A DNA stretch of 64,000 nt, taken from NCBI GenBank assembly GCA_963717745.1, contig CAVQXJ010000008.1, positions 372,001 through 436,000 of the forward strand, in the 5' to 3' direction. The DNA is from JACCXG01 sp963717745 (GTDB lineage Bacteria; Acidobacteriota; Vicinamibacteria; Vicinamibacterales; 2-12-FULL-66-21). Numbering within the stretch: the first letter of the stretch is position 1; each line of letters opens with the position of its first letter. Below the pieces are notes generated by a model that worked only from the letters and a program-made list of their open reading frames with translations, searched no databases and had not been told where the DNA came from. Positions 49,927 to 58,089 of this stretch are shown in pieces. A program made the translations under genes and the position numbers.

Positions 49927-51549
49927 TCAGACTCGATAGATCGCCTCGACAGCCTCGATCTCCTCGCGCACGCGCTCGGGTGTCCATCCAAGCTCGCCGG
50001 CGGCGAGTGCCGCGGCGGCCTGAAGGGTCGCGGCACCCGGATGCCCGGCCGCGCCGACCGACGTCCTCCGCAGCAGGATGTCGGAGAGCCGCAGGGCGGC
50101 CTCGTTGCGGATGGCGTGGAGCACTTCGGCGTGAATGGTCGGGGTGTCCGGCGAAAGCGGCGCCGCCATCTCCGGCTGCGCGGCGATGATCGAAATGATC
50201 GTCGGCGCACCTTCCGCGTATCGGCCGATCAGGTGACGGGTGAGCGCCAGCGGCATCTCGAGCTGCACGCGCCGGGCGTGCTCGATTGCCAGCGCCTCAT
50301 GGTCGGCGATCCCCGCTCCCGGCAGGATCGTGGTGGCGGTGCGCGAACGCCTCACACGCCTCCCGAGCTTCCTGGCGATCAGGTCGACGGCCCGTTCGGC
50401 GACGCCGCGAGCGGTGGTGTATTTGGCGCCGACGATCGTGATGGCGTGCTGAGCGCCGTCGGACTTGTGATCCAGGATCCGTGACTCCGGCACCAACGCC
50501 GCCCCGCGATCTGCCGCCGCCACGGCGGGAACCCAGCCTCGGTGCACCAGCGTCACGTCGTTGGCGGTCAGACCCAGCGAGGGAAACGCGTGGTTCGCGT
50601 CCTGGATGAACGCGTCGACCTCGGTGCGCTCAACGCGGTCGTCGGTCGGGGTCGTGACCGCCTGTGCGGACTGGCTGGTCCCGACGATGGCGCGCCCGCG
50701 CCAGGGGACGAGCGTGAGCATCCGGCCATCGGGTCCGGGCGCGGCGAGGGCCATGTCGGCCGCGCGCTTCGAGGTGACGAGATTCATCGCCTTCACGACC
50801 GGGAACGGACGTGACACCGCGAGCATTCTGGCGACGCTGCCGGCTGATGCGCCCGCGGCGTTCACAATCACCTTCGCGGTGACGTCGAGCTCTGTTCGGC
50901 CGAGCGAATCGCGGAGGCGCACGGTCGCCCCGGCAGGTCCCGCCGGGGTCACGGAGATCGCCTCGACGTAGTTCGCGAGCTCGGCCCCGGCGCGATCGGC
51001 GGCGGCGGCGAATGCATACGTCAGGCGGTCGTTCTCCACCATCTGGTAGTCGTACCACTGCGCGCCGCCGGTCAGCCCCTGCGGGCGGATGCCGGGAAAC
51101 AGCTTCATGGCGGCGGTCCGCGAGAGCAGGCGCGGGCGCGGCAGGTGCAGCTCCGGCTCGAGCGCGTCGTTTCGTCGACGGCCCAGTTGCTGATCGAGCG
51201 CGAAGCCGGCACGGAGGGCCAGCCGGCCGCGCGTCACCGAGCGGTAGGTGCCGGCGAGGAACGGCAGCGGCCGCAGCAGCCCCGGTGCGATGCGGGCCAG
51301 CGCGCGGCGTTCGCGAATGGAGGCCCGAGCCCGCAGCACCGACAGCGACTGGAGGGAGCGGAGGCCGCCGTGTGCAGTCTTCTGGTGATTGAACGAGATG
51401 CCGGACCCGAAATCGGCGGCGTCCACCAGCACGACGCTCAGGCCGCGACTCGCCGCCTCGTAGGCGCAGGTCAGGCCGTGAATGCCGCCGCCGACGACCA
51501 GCAGGTCGTAGGCGCGTGAAGCGAGTCGATTCAGATCGCGGTGGCGCAT
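49927..51549 (-). CDS. glpD: Glycerol-3-phosphate dehydrogenase/oxidase (FAD)
   Basis: 540 residues. FAD-binding DLLVVGGGIHGLTCAYEAAS near the N-terminus, followed by RGLSVVLVDAADFGSGISFN and HGGLRSLQ, the GlpD/GlpO signature. ITVGAKYTTARGVAERAVDL (GxKxTTaR) sits in the substrate region and a C-terminal DAO_C helical domain contains LSPDTPTIHAEVLHAIRNEA. It oxidises sn-glycerol-3-phosphate to dihydroxyacetone phosphate at the inner membrane. No glpK or glpF is adjacent. Confidence 0.93.
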   Translation of the reverse strand: MRHRDLNRLASRAYDLLVVGGGIHGLTCAYEAASRGLSVVLVDAADFGSGISFNHQKTAHGGLRSLQSLSVLRARASIRERRALARIAPGLLRPLPFLAGTYRSVTRGRLALRAGFALDQQLGRRRNDALEPELHLPRPRLLSRTAAMKLFPGIRPQGLTGGAQWYDYQMVENDRLTYAFAAAADRAGAELANYVEAISVTPAGPAGATVRLRDSLGRTELDVTAKVIVNAAGASAGSVARMLAVSRPFPVVKAMNLVTSKRAADMALAAPGPDGRMLTLVPWRGRAIVGTSQSAQAVTTPTDDRVERTEVDAFIQDANHAFPSLGLTANDVTLVHRGWVPAVAAADRGAALVPESRILDHKSDGAQHAITIVGAKYTTARGVAERAVDLIARKLGRRVRRSRTATTILPGAGIADHEALAIEHARRVQLEMPLALTRHLIGRYAEGAPTIISIIAAQPEMAAPLSPDTPTIHAEVLHAIRNEAALRLSDILLRRTSVGAAGHPGAATLQAAAALAAGELGWTPERVREEIEAVEAIYRV

Positions 51550-51558
51550 GAACGTGGG

Positions 51559-51604
51559 CTTGCCCGCCGTAGCTCCGCAGCGAAGCCTGGGAGCGAAGGT
51601 GGGA
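51559..51604. repeat. Repeat family H, second copy
   Basis: CTTGCCCGCCGTAGCTCCGC then AGCGAAGC and GAGCGAAGGTGGGA: the same order as at 42812-42842 (CTTGCCCGCCGTGG...GCGAAGGCGGGA) with an insertion. It lies between diverging genes. Confidence 0.55.
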
Positions 51605-51612
51605 AGTGTGAT

Positions 51613-51618
51613 TATAGT
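51613..51618 (+). promoter_or_regulatory. Candidate -10 element for the methyltransferase-dapF operon
   Basis: TATAGT ends 8 nt before the GTG at 51627. There is no Shine-Dalgarno in between, so the mRNA may be leaderless. Confidence 0.4.
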
Positions 51619-51626
51619 TACGTCGC

Positions 51627-52427
51627 GTGTCCGTTCATTCGTCCCTCGCCAATACGGCCGTCCGCGACTACTGGAACCAGCACATCCACGATCTGGAGAT
51701 CACGACGCACCCGGTCGGTTCGCCGGGGTTCTTCGCGGATCTCGATCAGTACCACTTCGAGAAGCTGCACCACCTGCCACGCCTGGTCGCCTTCGACGGG
51801 TATCGCGGACGCGCGGTGCTCGAAGTGGGGTGCGGCGCCGGCACCGACCTGGTTCGCTTCGCCCGCGGCGGCGCGATCGTGACCGGGGTCGATCTGTCGG
51901 CGTCGGCGATTGCGCTCGCCCGGCAGAATTTCTCACAACAGGGCCTCACCGCCGATCTGCGCGAGGCCGATGGCGAGCAGCTTCCGTTCGGCGATGCCAC
52001 GTTCGACCTGGTCTACGCCCACGGCGTCGTGCAGTACACCAGCAACCCGTCGGCGCTGATTCGCGAATGCCACCGGGTCCTCAAGCCGGGCGGCGAGGCG
52101 GTGTTCCAGGTCTACAACCGCATCTCCTGGCTGAATGCGTTGTCGAAGCTGATGAAGGTCGCGCTCGAACACGAGGACGCACCCGTCCTGCGCAAATACA
52201 GCATCGGCGAGTTCCGGGCGCTCCTGCGCGATTTTGCCGAGGTGCGGATCGTCGAAGAGCGGTTTCCGGTGAAGTCGCGGCTGCATGGCGGCTGGAAGGG
52301 GCTCGTGTTCAACACCGCCTTCGTCGGGACGTTCAACGCGCTGCCGCGTGCGCTGGTCCGCCGGTTCGGCTGGCACCTGCTCGCGTTCTGTCGCAAGGCG
52401 CCTGCGACCAGCCTTCACGGACAATGA
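51627..52427 (+). CDS. Class I SAM-dependent methyltransferase
   Basis: 266 residues from GTG. Motifs: RAVLEVGCGAGTDLVRFARG (I), VTGVDLSASAIALARQNFSQ (II), ATFDLVYAHGVVQYTSNPSA (IV) and RVLKPGGEAVFQVYNRISWL. Before them, AVRDYWNQHIHDLEI resembles the leader of 'class I methyltransferase' proteins near lipid genes. Substrate not inferred. Its stop overlaps dapF by 4 nt (ATGA). Confidence 0.85.
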   Translation: MSVHSSLANTAVRDYWNQHIHDLEITTHPVGSPGFFADLDQYHFEKLHHLPRLVAFDGYRGRAVLEVGCGAGTDLVRFARGGAIVTGVDLSASAIALARQNFSQQGLTADLREADGEQLPFGDATFDLVYAHGVVQYTSNPSALIRECHRVLKPGGEAVFQVYNRISWLNALSKLMKVALEHEDAPVLRKYSIGEFRALLRDFAEVRIVEERFPVKSRLHGGWKGLVFNTAFVGTFNALPRALVRRFGWHLLAFCRKAPATSLHGQ

Positions 52428-53242
52428 AGCTGATCAAGTCGCACGCCTTCGGCAACGACTTCCTCCTGGTCGATGCCGGGGAGTTGCCGGCGTCCGGCGA
52501 CGCCGCGGCCCTGGCCCGCACCGTCTGCGATCGACACCGCGGCGTCGGTGCCGACGGACTGCTGATCTTCACGGTATCTGGAGGGCGAACCCGCGAACCC
52601 GCGAACCGCGAACCCGCGGATCGGGTATCGATGCGGCTGCTCAACGCCGACGGCAGCCCCTCGGAGATCTCCGGCAACGGGCTGCGGTGCCTCGCCGCCT
52701 GGCTCGCGCACACCGGCTCACCAGGGGCAATCGTCGTCGACACCGACGCCGGCCGTAAGCGGCTGCAGCTGCTCGCGCGATGGTCGAATCGGTATACGTT
52801 CTCCGCCGCGATGGGGGAGCCCGAACAGATCGCGCTGGAACGGATCGACGTCGGCGGGGTGGAGGTCGAAGCCGTCACGCTGCGGGTCGGCAACCCGCAG
52901 TGCGTCGTGCTCGGCGAGGTCACGGTCGAGCGCCTGCACACCCTCGGATCGGCGCTCGCGGTCCATCCGCGGTTCCCGGAAGGCACGAACGTCGAGCTCG
53001 CCACCGTCGAGAGCCCCGATCGCGTCCGCATTCTGATCTGGGAACGCGGCGTCGGCCCGACCGAAGCGTCGGGCACCGGTGCGTGCGCGTCGGCAGTCGC
53101 GGCAATCGCGTACGGCGGGGCCTCGCGTGAAGTCGACATCGTGTCCCCAGGCGGCACGCAGCACGTCGCGTGGCGCGACGATGGATTGCATCTGACAGGG
53201 TGGGCGGAGATCGTCGCGGAAGTGAACTGGCTCGGGGCCTGA
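52424..53242 (+). CDS. dapF: Diaminopimelate epimerase-like protein with Ser/Ser active site and in-frame repeat insert
   Basis: 272 residues. DapF epimerises LL- to meso-diaminopimelate for peptidoglycan and lysine. Clear landmarks are LIKSHAFGNDFLLVDAG, RHRGVGADGLLIF, LNADGSPSEISGNGLRCLAA, LRVGNPQCVVLG, FPEGTNVELATV and WERGVGPTEASGTGACASAV. The two catalytic cysteines of the family, in CGNG and ACGTG, are both serine here (Ser83, Ser216); the codons TCC and TCG are unambiguous. Residues about 53-67 (SGGRTREPANREPADR) are an extra loop encoded by repeat B. It is either a family variant with altered chemistry or a non-epimerase paralogue. Confidence 0.85.
   Translation: MKLIKSHAFGNDFLLVDAGELPASGDAAALARTVCDRHRGVGADGLLIFTVSGGRTREPANREPADRVSMRLLNADGSPSEISGNGLRCLAAWLAHTGSPGAIVVDTDAGRKRLQLLARWSNRYTFSAAMGEPEQIALERIDVGGVEVEAVTLRVGNPQCVVLGEVTVERLHTLGSALAVHPRFPEGTNVELATVESPDRVRILIWERGVGPTEASGTGACASAVAAIAYGGASREVDIVSPGGTQHVAWRDDGLHLTGWAEIVAEVNWLGA
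52585..52618. repeat. Repeat family B words inside dapF
   Basis: GCGAACCCGCGAACCCGCGA with following ACCGCGAACCCGCGG. The same CGCGAACC words form the right arm of the intergenic repeat at 16829-16853. The insert keeps the dapF frame and lies in a surface-loop position between two conserved blocks. Confidence 0.85.
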
Positions 53243-53261
53243 CGGCTATAGAGCTTCGCCT

Positions 53262-53318
53262 GTCAAGGGAGAAGGGAGAAGGCACAAGGGAGAAAGACAT
53301 CCCTTTTCCCTTGTCGGC
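53262..53318. repeat. Repeat family E: GGGAGAAGGGAGAA / CCCTTTTCCCTT hairpin
   Basis: GTCAAGGGAGAAGGGAGAAG with further GGGAGAA words, then CATCCCTTTTCCCTTGTCGG as the opposing arm. It lies between converging genes. A related palindrome is at 58040-58082 and CTTCTCCCTTCTCCC words are at 6565-6585. Confidence 0.8.
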
Positions 53319-53419
53319 GACACTTTTTCAGCAATCTCCTAAAGTCGCCGGCGGCCGGCCGCCGGGCGCAATACCTGCCACTTTCCACCTCGCCAGTCGT
53401 CGCAGCAACTGCGACGTCG

Positions 53420-54001
53420 TCAGCGGCGGCGCCGTGGCCCGCGCGGGTTGCGCGCGTCGATCGCCTGCATCAGTTCAGCGGTTTGTGCGGCGATCTTCTC
53501 CGGAAGGTCCTGCATCTGCTTGATCGCCACGAGATGGTTGCCGGCGGCCATTGCCGCGCGCGCTTCTTGCAGAGCGCGTTGCGCATCCGCGTGCCCGCGG
53601 CGGGCGGCCTCCAGCTCCCGGGCGGGGACGCGGGCGGCTTCGGCCGCTTTCAGCTGTTCGCCCAGTTGCCGCGCGGCGGCCAGACCCCGGCCGAGCGCGG
53701 CTTGCGCGTCGGTCTGGGCCCGGGCCTTGCCGTCGGCTGCCTGGCGCGCCGCCTCGAGCGCCCGTTCGTTGGCGTCGACGGCGCGCGACAGTGCCAGCCG
53801 GTAGTCGCGCTGCGCGACGGCTTCGTGCGTCTGCTGCATCGCGGTGGTCGCCGCGGTGAACGGTTCGGTCGCGTACTGGTCGGCGCCGGCGGCCCGCGCC
53901 GCGTCGATGGCGCCCTGGGCACGATCGATTTCTTTCTGGGGAGGTTCGGAACAGGCAGTGAGGAAAATCAGCGTGCCGATCGCAGCGGCGAGACGACGCA
54001 T
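53420..54001 (-). CDS. DUF4398-like helical lipoprotein
   Basis: 193 residues. Lipoprotein signal RRLAAAIGTLIFLTACSEPP, then Ala-rich amphipathic helices (KEIDRAQGAIDAARAAGADQ, FTAATTAMQQTHEAVAQRDY, RLALSRAVDANERALEAARQ) in TPR-like or coiled-coil register. It ends in a basic tail. This matches DUF4398-type periplasmic proteins of unknown role. Divergent from radC. Confidence 0.75.
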   Translation of the reverse strand: MRRLAAAIGTLIFLTACSEPPQKEIDRAQGAIDAARAAGADQYATEPFTAATTAMQQTHEAVAQRDYRLALSRAVDANERALEAARQAADGKARAQTDAQAALGRGLAAARQLGEQLKAAEAARVPARELEAARRGHADAQRALQEARAAMAAGNHLVAIKQMQDLPEKIAAQTAELMQAIDARNPRGPRRRR

Positions 54002-54031
54002 CGACCGGCAGTATAGCAGGGATGGTGTACG

Positions 54032-54700
54032 ATGAAGGCCATCGCCGCGCACGATCGACCGCGGGAAAAGCTGGCCCGACTCGGTGCCGCCGGGCTCGGC
54101 GACAACGAGCTGGTCGCCATCGTTCTCGGCCAGGGGCAGCCCCGCGCCACCGCCCTCGATCTCGCCAACACCACGCTTGCGGCGATCGGTGGGATGACCG
54201 GGCTGGCGCGGGTCGGCCGCGACGATCTGCTGCGCATCCGGGGCATCGGTCCGGCCCGCGCCGCGCAATTGCTCGCCGCCGTCGAGATGGGGCGCCGGAC
54301 CCTGGCGAACGCGGCCATGAACCGGGCGCAGATGACGAGCCCGCGCGCGGTGGCCGAGTTCCTGTTGCCGCAGTACGGCAATCGGCGGGTCGAGCAGTTC
54401 GGGGTGCTGCTGCTCGATACGAAACACCGCGTGCTTCGGAGCACCGTGCTCTCCATCGGCACCCTCGACGCCAGCATCGTCCATCCGCGCGAGGTTTTCA
54501 GGGAGGCCGTGGCCGGCGGGGCCGCCGCGATCGTGCTGTTCCACAACCATCCGTCGGGCGATCCCGAGCCGAGCAGCGATGACACGCGACTGACCGAGCG
54601 GCTGGCCGCGGCGGGCATGCTGATGGGGATCAACGTGCTGGACCATGTGATCCTGGGCGACGCGCGGTATTTCAGTTACCGGGAGAAGGGAACCCTCTGA
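54032..54700 (+). CDS. radC: RadC-family JAB/MPN domain protein
   Basis: 222 residues. An N-terminal helix-hairpin-helix-type region (DRPREKLARLGAAGLGDNEL, DLLRIRGIGPARAAQLLAAV) precedes the JAMM metalloprotease-like domain with AIVLFHNHPSGDPEPSSDDT (HxHPSG...D) and an upstream glutamate region VHPREVFREAV. The length is normal. RadC function remains unsettled; the family is not required for classical DNA repair. TATAGC lies 14 nt upstream of the ATG. Confidence 0.92.
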   Translation: MKAIAAHDRPREKLARLGAAGLGDNELVAIVLGQGQPRATALDLANTTLAAIGGMTGLARVGRDDLLRIRGIGPARAAQLLAAVEMGRRTLANAAMNRAQMTSPRAVAEFLLPQYGNRRVEQFGVLLLDTKHRVLRSTVLSIGTLDASIVHPREVFREAVAGGAAAIVLFHNHPSGDPEPSSDDTRLTERLAAAGMLMGINVLDHVILGDARYFSYREKGTL

Positions 54701-54702
54701 GC

Positions 54703-56011
54703 GTGAGCAAGACGCTGTACATCGACTGCTTCTCGGGCGCGGCCGGCGACATGTTCCTGGGCGCCCTGCTGGATCTCGGCCTGCCGCTCGATGCGCTGCG
54801 CGAGGCGGTCGGGAGCCTGGCGATCGAGTACGGCACGCTGTCGGCGGAGCGGGTCCTGCGGGGAGGCATCTCCGCGACCAAGTTCCGCCTGACCGAGTCG
54901 GAACCACGGGCGCAGGCCAGTCAGGCCTGCCCTGAGCCTGGCGGTACGAAGGGCCTGCCCTGAGCCCGGTCGAAGGGAAGTTCACGCGCACGACCACGCC
55001 GGCCACGATCATCAGCATCCGCCTGACGTCCCCCACGCGCCCGGCCATCACAGCCTCGCCGACATCGAGCGGTACATCAGGCGGTCGGCGTTGTCTCCCA
55101 CGGCACGGGAGCGGGCCACGGCTCTGTTCCGCCGGCTGGCGGAGGCGGAGGCGGCGGTTCACCAGATCCCCGTCGAGCGGGTCCACCTGCATGAGGTCGG
55201 CGCCCTCGACTCGATCATCGACATCGTCGGCTCGGTGTTCGCGATGGAGTGGCTGGGCGCGGACCGTGTGATCGCGTCGCCGCTGAACGTCGGCAGCGGC
55301 ACCGTGAAGTGCGAACACGGCGTGCTGCCGGTGCCGGCCCCCGCGACCGTGACGCTGCTGAAAGGCGTCCCGGTGTACGCGCGAGGCGTGGCGACCGAAT
55401 TGACGACGCCGACCGGGGCGTTGCTGGTGACCGGGTTCGCCGAGAGCTACGGCCTGTTGCCGGAGCTGCGAGTGGAGGCGATTGGCTACGGCGCCGGGGA
55501 CAAGGATTTTCCGGAGCAGCCGAACCTGCTTCGGATGCTGGTCGGGGAATCGGCGGCGGTCAGGGCGCTCGAGACGATCGTGTCGATCGAATGCGAGATC
55601 GACGACATGAATCCGCAGCTGTTCGGCCCGCTGATGGATCGGTTGTACGCCGCGGGCGCGCTGGACGTCTACTACGCGGCGGTGCAGATGAAGAAGAACC
55701 GCCCAGGAACACTGGTCACGGTGATTGCGGCGCCCGATCGGCGTGAAGCGCTGTCCGGCATTCTCTTCACCGATACCACGACCATTGGCGTCCGACATCG
55801 TGAGATGCTGCGGGAGCGCCTCGACCGGGCGATTCGAACCATCGAGACCCCGGTCGGCGCGATCCGGTTCAAAGTGGCGAGCCGGGACGGCCGGATCGTG
55901 AATGCGTCCCCGGAGTTCGAGGATTGCGTCAGGGCCGCGGCCGCGCACGGGCTCGCGATCAAGGAAGTGCAGGCGCGGGCCGTCAAGGCGTGGATGGACA
56001 GAGAGAGCTGA
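54703..56011 (+). CDS. larC: LarC-type nickel-pincer cofactor insertion protein, broken by a repeat
   Basis: LarC installs nickel into the pincer cofactor of lactate racemase. The start MSKTLYIDCFSGAAGDMFLG is diagnostic, followed by ALLDLGLPLDALREAVGSLA and ATKFRLTESE. At about residue 69 the frame runs into a tandem repeat (54924-54977) and stops at 54963. In the +1 frame the protein resumes VHAHDHAGHDHQHPP (His-rich), SLADIERYIRRSALS, VERVHLHEVGALDSIIDIVG and the C-terminal IECEIDDMNPQLFGPLMDRL. LarC is made by programmed frameshifting in Lactobacillus, so a functional split is conceivable, but an error or repeat insertion is equally likely. No larA, larB or larE is in this window. Confidence 0.85.
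54924..54977. repeat. Tandem GGCCTGCCCTGAGCC(T/C)GG...CGAAGGG repeat inside larC
   Basis: Two copies: GGCCTGCCCTGAGCCTGGCG (54924) and GGCCTGCCCTGAGCCCGGTC (54952), each followed by CGAAG. The CCTGAGC..GTCGAAGGG word is a widespread dispersed repeat in environmental bacterial genomes. It carries the larC frame break and an in-frame TGA. Confidence 0.8.
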
Positions 56012-58015
56012 TGCCGTCGTTCTACATCACGACCCCGATCTATTACATCAACGCGGAGCCGCACCTGGGCCATGCCTACACCAGCATGGTGGCCGACGCG
56101 ATCGCCCGTTCCCGCCGGCTCCTCGGTTACGATGTCTTCTTTTTGACCGGCACCGACGAGCACGGCCAGAAGGTCGAGCGCGCGGCGCAGGCGGCGGGCG
56201 TCGAGACCAAGGTCTTTGCCGACCGGGTGGCCGCGAAGTTCCGGGCGCTGACCGATCTGCTGAACCTCTCCAACGACGACTTCATCCGCACGACGGAGGA
56301 GCGCCACAAGCGCGCGGCGCAGGCGATCTGGCAGCGGGTGGCCGATCGCGGGTATCTCTACAAGGCCAGCTACGAAGGCTGGTATTGCACGGTCGACGAG
56401 CTCTTCGTCCCGGAAACCCAACTCGTGGACGGCCGCCGCTGCCCGACCTGCGGAAACGCCGTCGAGCGACTGAGCGAGGAGAGCTATTTCTTCCGGCTGT
56501 CGCAGTTCACGGAGCCGCTGCTGGAGCACTATCGAGCGAACCCGGAGTTCGTCTCGCCGGAGACCCGGCGCAACGAGATGACGGCGTTCGTCGCCGCCGG
56601 CCTGCGCGACCTGAGCGTCAGCCGCACCTCGTTCAAGTGGGGCATTCCCGTCCCCGGCGATCCCGCGCACGTCATGTACGTGTGGTTCGATGCGCTGACC
56701 AACTACCTGACCGCGGCCGGCTTTCCGGATGACGAGGCGCGATTGAACCGGTATTGGCCGGCCGACGTGCACCTCATGGGCAAGGAGATCGTCCGTCAGC
56801 ACTCAGTCTACTGGCCGGCGTTCCTGATGGCCGCGGGACTCCCGGTGCCGAAGCGCGTCATCGGGCACGGCTGGTGGCTGATGAACGGCGCCAAGATGTC
56901 CAAGTCGCTCGGCAACGTGGTCACGCCGCAGGGATATGTCGAGCGGTTCGGCGTCGATGCCCTCCGCTATTTCGTGATGCGCGAGATGGTCCTCGGCCAG
57001 GACGCGAGCTTTACCGACGACGTGTTCCTGACGCGCTACAACGCGGATCTCGCCAACGATCTGGGCAACGTCGTCAGTCGCGTCACGACGATGATTCAGC
57101 GGTACTGCGATGGACGGGTGCCGGACCCGGCCACCGAGGCGAACGAGGATGCGGATATCGGGTTCCAGGCTCGAATCACCACCGCGATCGCGCGGACCAT
57201 CGATGCCGCGACGCGGTACGACTTCAGCCAGGGATTGCGCGAGACGTGGGAGCTCATCTCCGCGGTGAACAAGTACATCGTGGGGCGGGAACCCTGGGTG
57301 CTGGCGAAGGCGCCGGAGTCGCGACCGCTGTTGAACGCGACCTTGTACAACGCTGCCGACGCGTTGCGCGTGGTGGCGGCGCTGGTGGATCCGGTGATGC
57401 CGGGAACCGCCGGTCGCATTCGCGTGATGCTGGGGACGGCATCCGAGTCCTGGGTGGGCCTGAGGGCCGGCACCTTGACGCCGGGCCTGACCCTCGGCCG
57501 TATTGACCCGTTATTTCCAAGAATGGAGCACAGCGTGGACGAGTTGAGGGCGATGGCCACGAGCGATGGTGGTTCGGGAGAGCCGGCGGGGCAGCCGGCA
57601 CCGGCAACCAGTCAAACCGCACCGGCAGCCGCGGCCCCAGCCGCGGCACCGGCCCAGCCGCCTGCGGCGCCGGCCGCCGCGGCGCAGCGATCGGATCTCG
57701 ATCGACGACTTCATGAAAGTCGACCTGCGGGTCGCCAAGGTCCTGACCGCCGAGAAAGTCGCCAATTCACGCAAGCTGGTGAAGATGACCATCGACGTCG
57801 GCACCGAGCAGCGCACGCTGGTCGCCGGCATTGCGGAGGCGTATGAACCGGAGCAGCTCGTCGGCCGGACGATCGTCATGGTCTTCAACCTGAAGCCGGC
57901 GAAGCTGATGGGCATCGAGTCGAACGGCATGGTGCTCGCGGCGAGTCCCGACGGCGGCAAGCCGACGCTGATCGGCTTCGACCAGGATGTGCCGCCGGGG
58001 ACGCGAGTCAGGTGA
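56011..58015 (+). CDS. metG: Methionyl-tRNA synthetase (one frame break as assembled)
   Basis: Class I synthetase. YITTPIYYINAEPHLGHAYT (HIGH as HLGH), TGTDEHGQKVERAAQAAGVE, YEGWYCTVDELFVPETQLVD, a single zinc knuckle RRCPTCGNAVERL, and NGAKMSKSLGNVVTPQGYVE (KMSKS). An Ala/Pro linker precedes a frame break near 57690, after which the C-terminal tRNA-binding OB domain reads DRISIDDFMKVDLRVAKVLT, TLVAGIAEAYEPEQLVGRTI and NLKPAKLMGIESNGMVLAAS, ending at 58015. The start overlaps the larC stop (TGATG). Confidence 0.93.
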
Positions 58016-58039
58016 CGCGGCGAGGCCGCGGTGAAGGGT

Positions 58040-58082
58040 GTCAAGAGAGAAGGGACAACCCTTCTCCCTTACTCCCTTGACA
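58040..58082. repeat. Repeat family E hairpin between metG and tatD
   Basis: GTCAAGAGAGAAGGGACAAC and CCTTCTCCCTTACTCCCTTG form an interrupted palindrome. The words match the 53262-53318 element. It sits 24 nt after the metG stop and just before the tatD start. Confidence 0.75.
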
Positions 58083-58089
58083 TGACCCA

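Noticed and set aside
51613..51618. TATAGT as a full sigma-70 promoter
   Set aside because: No acceptable -35 hexamer at 16-18 nt; kept only as a low-confidence -10.
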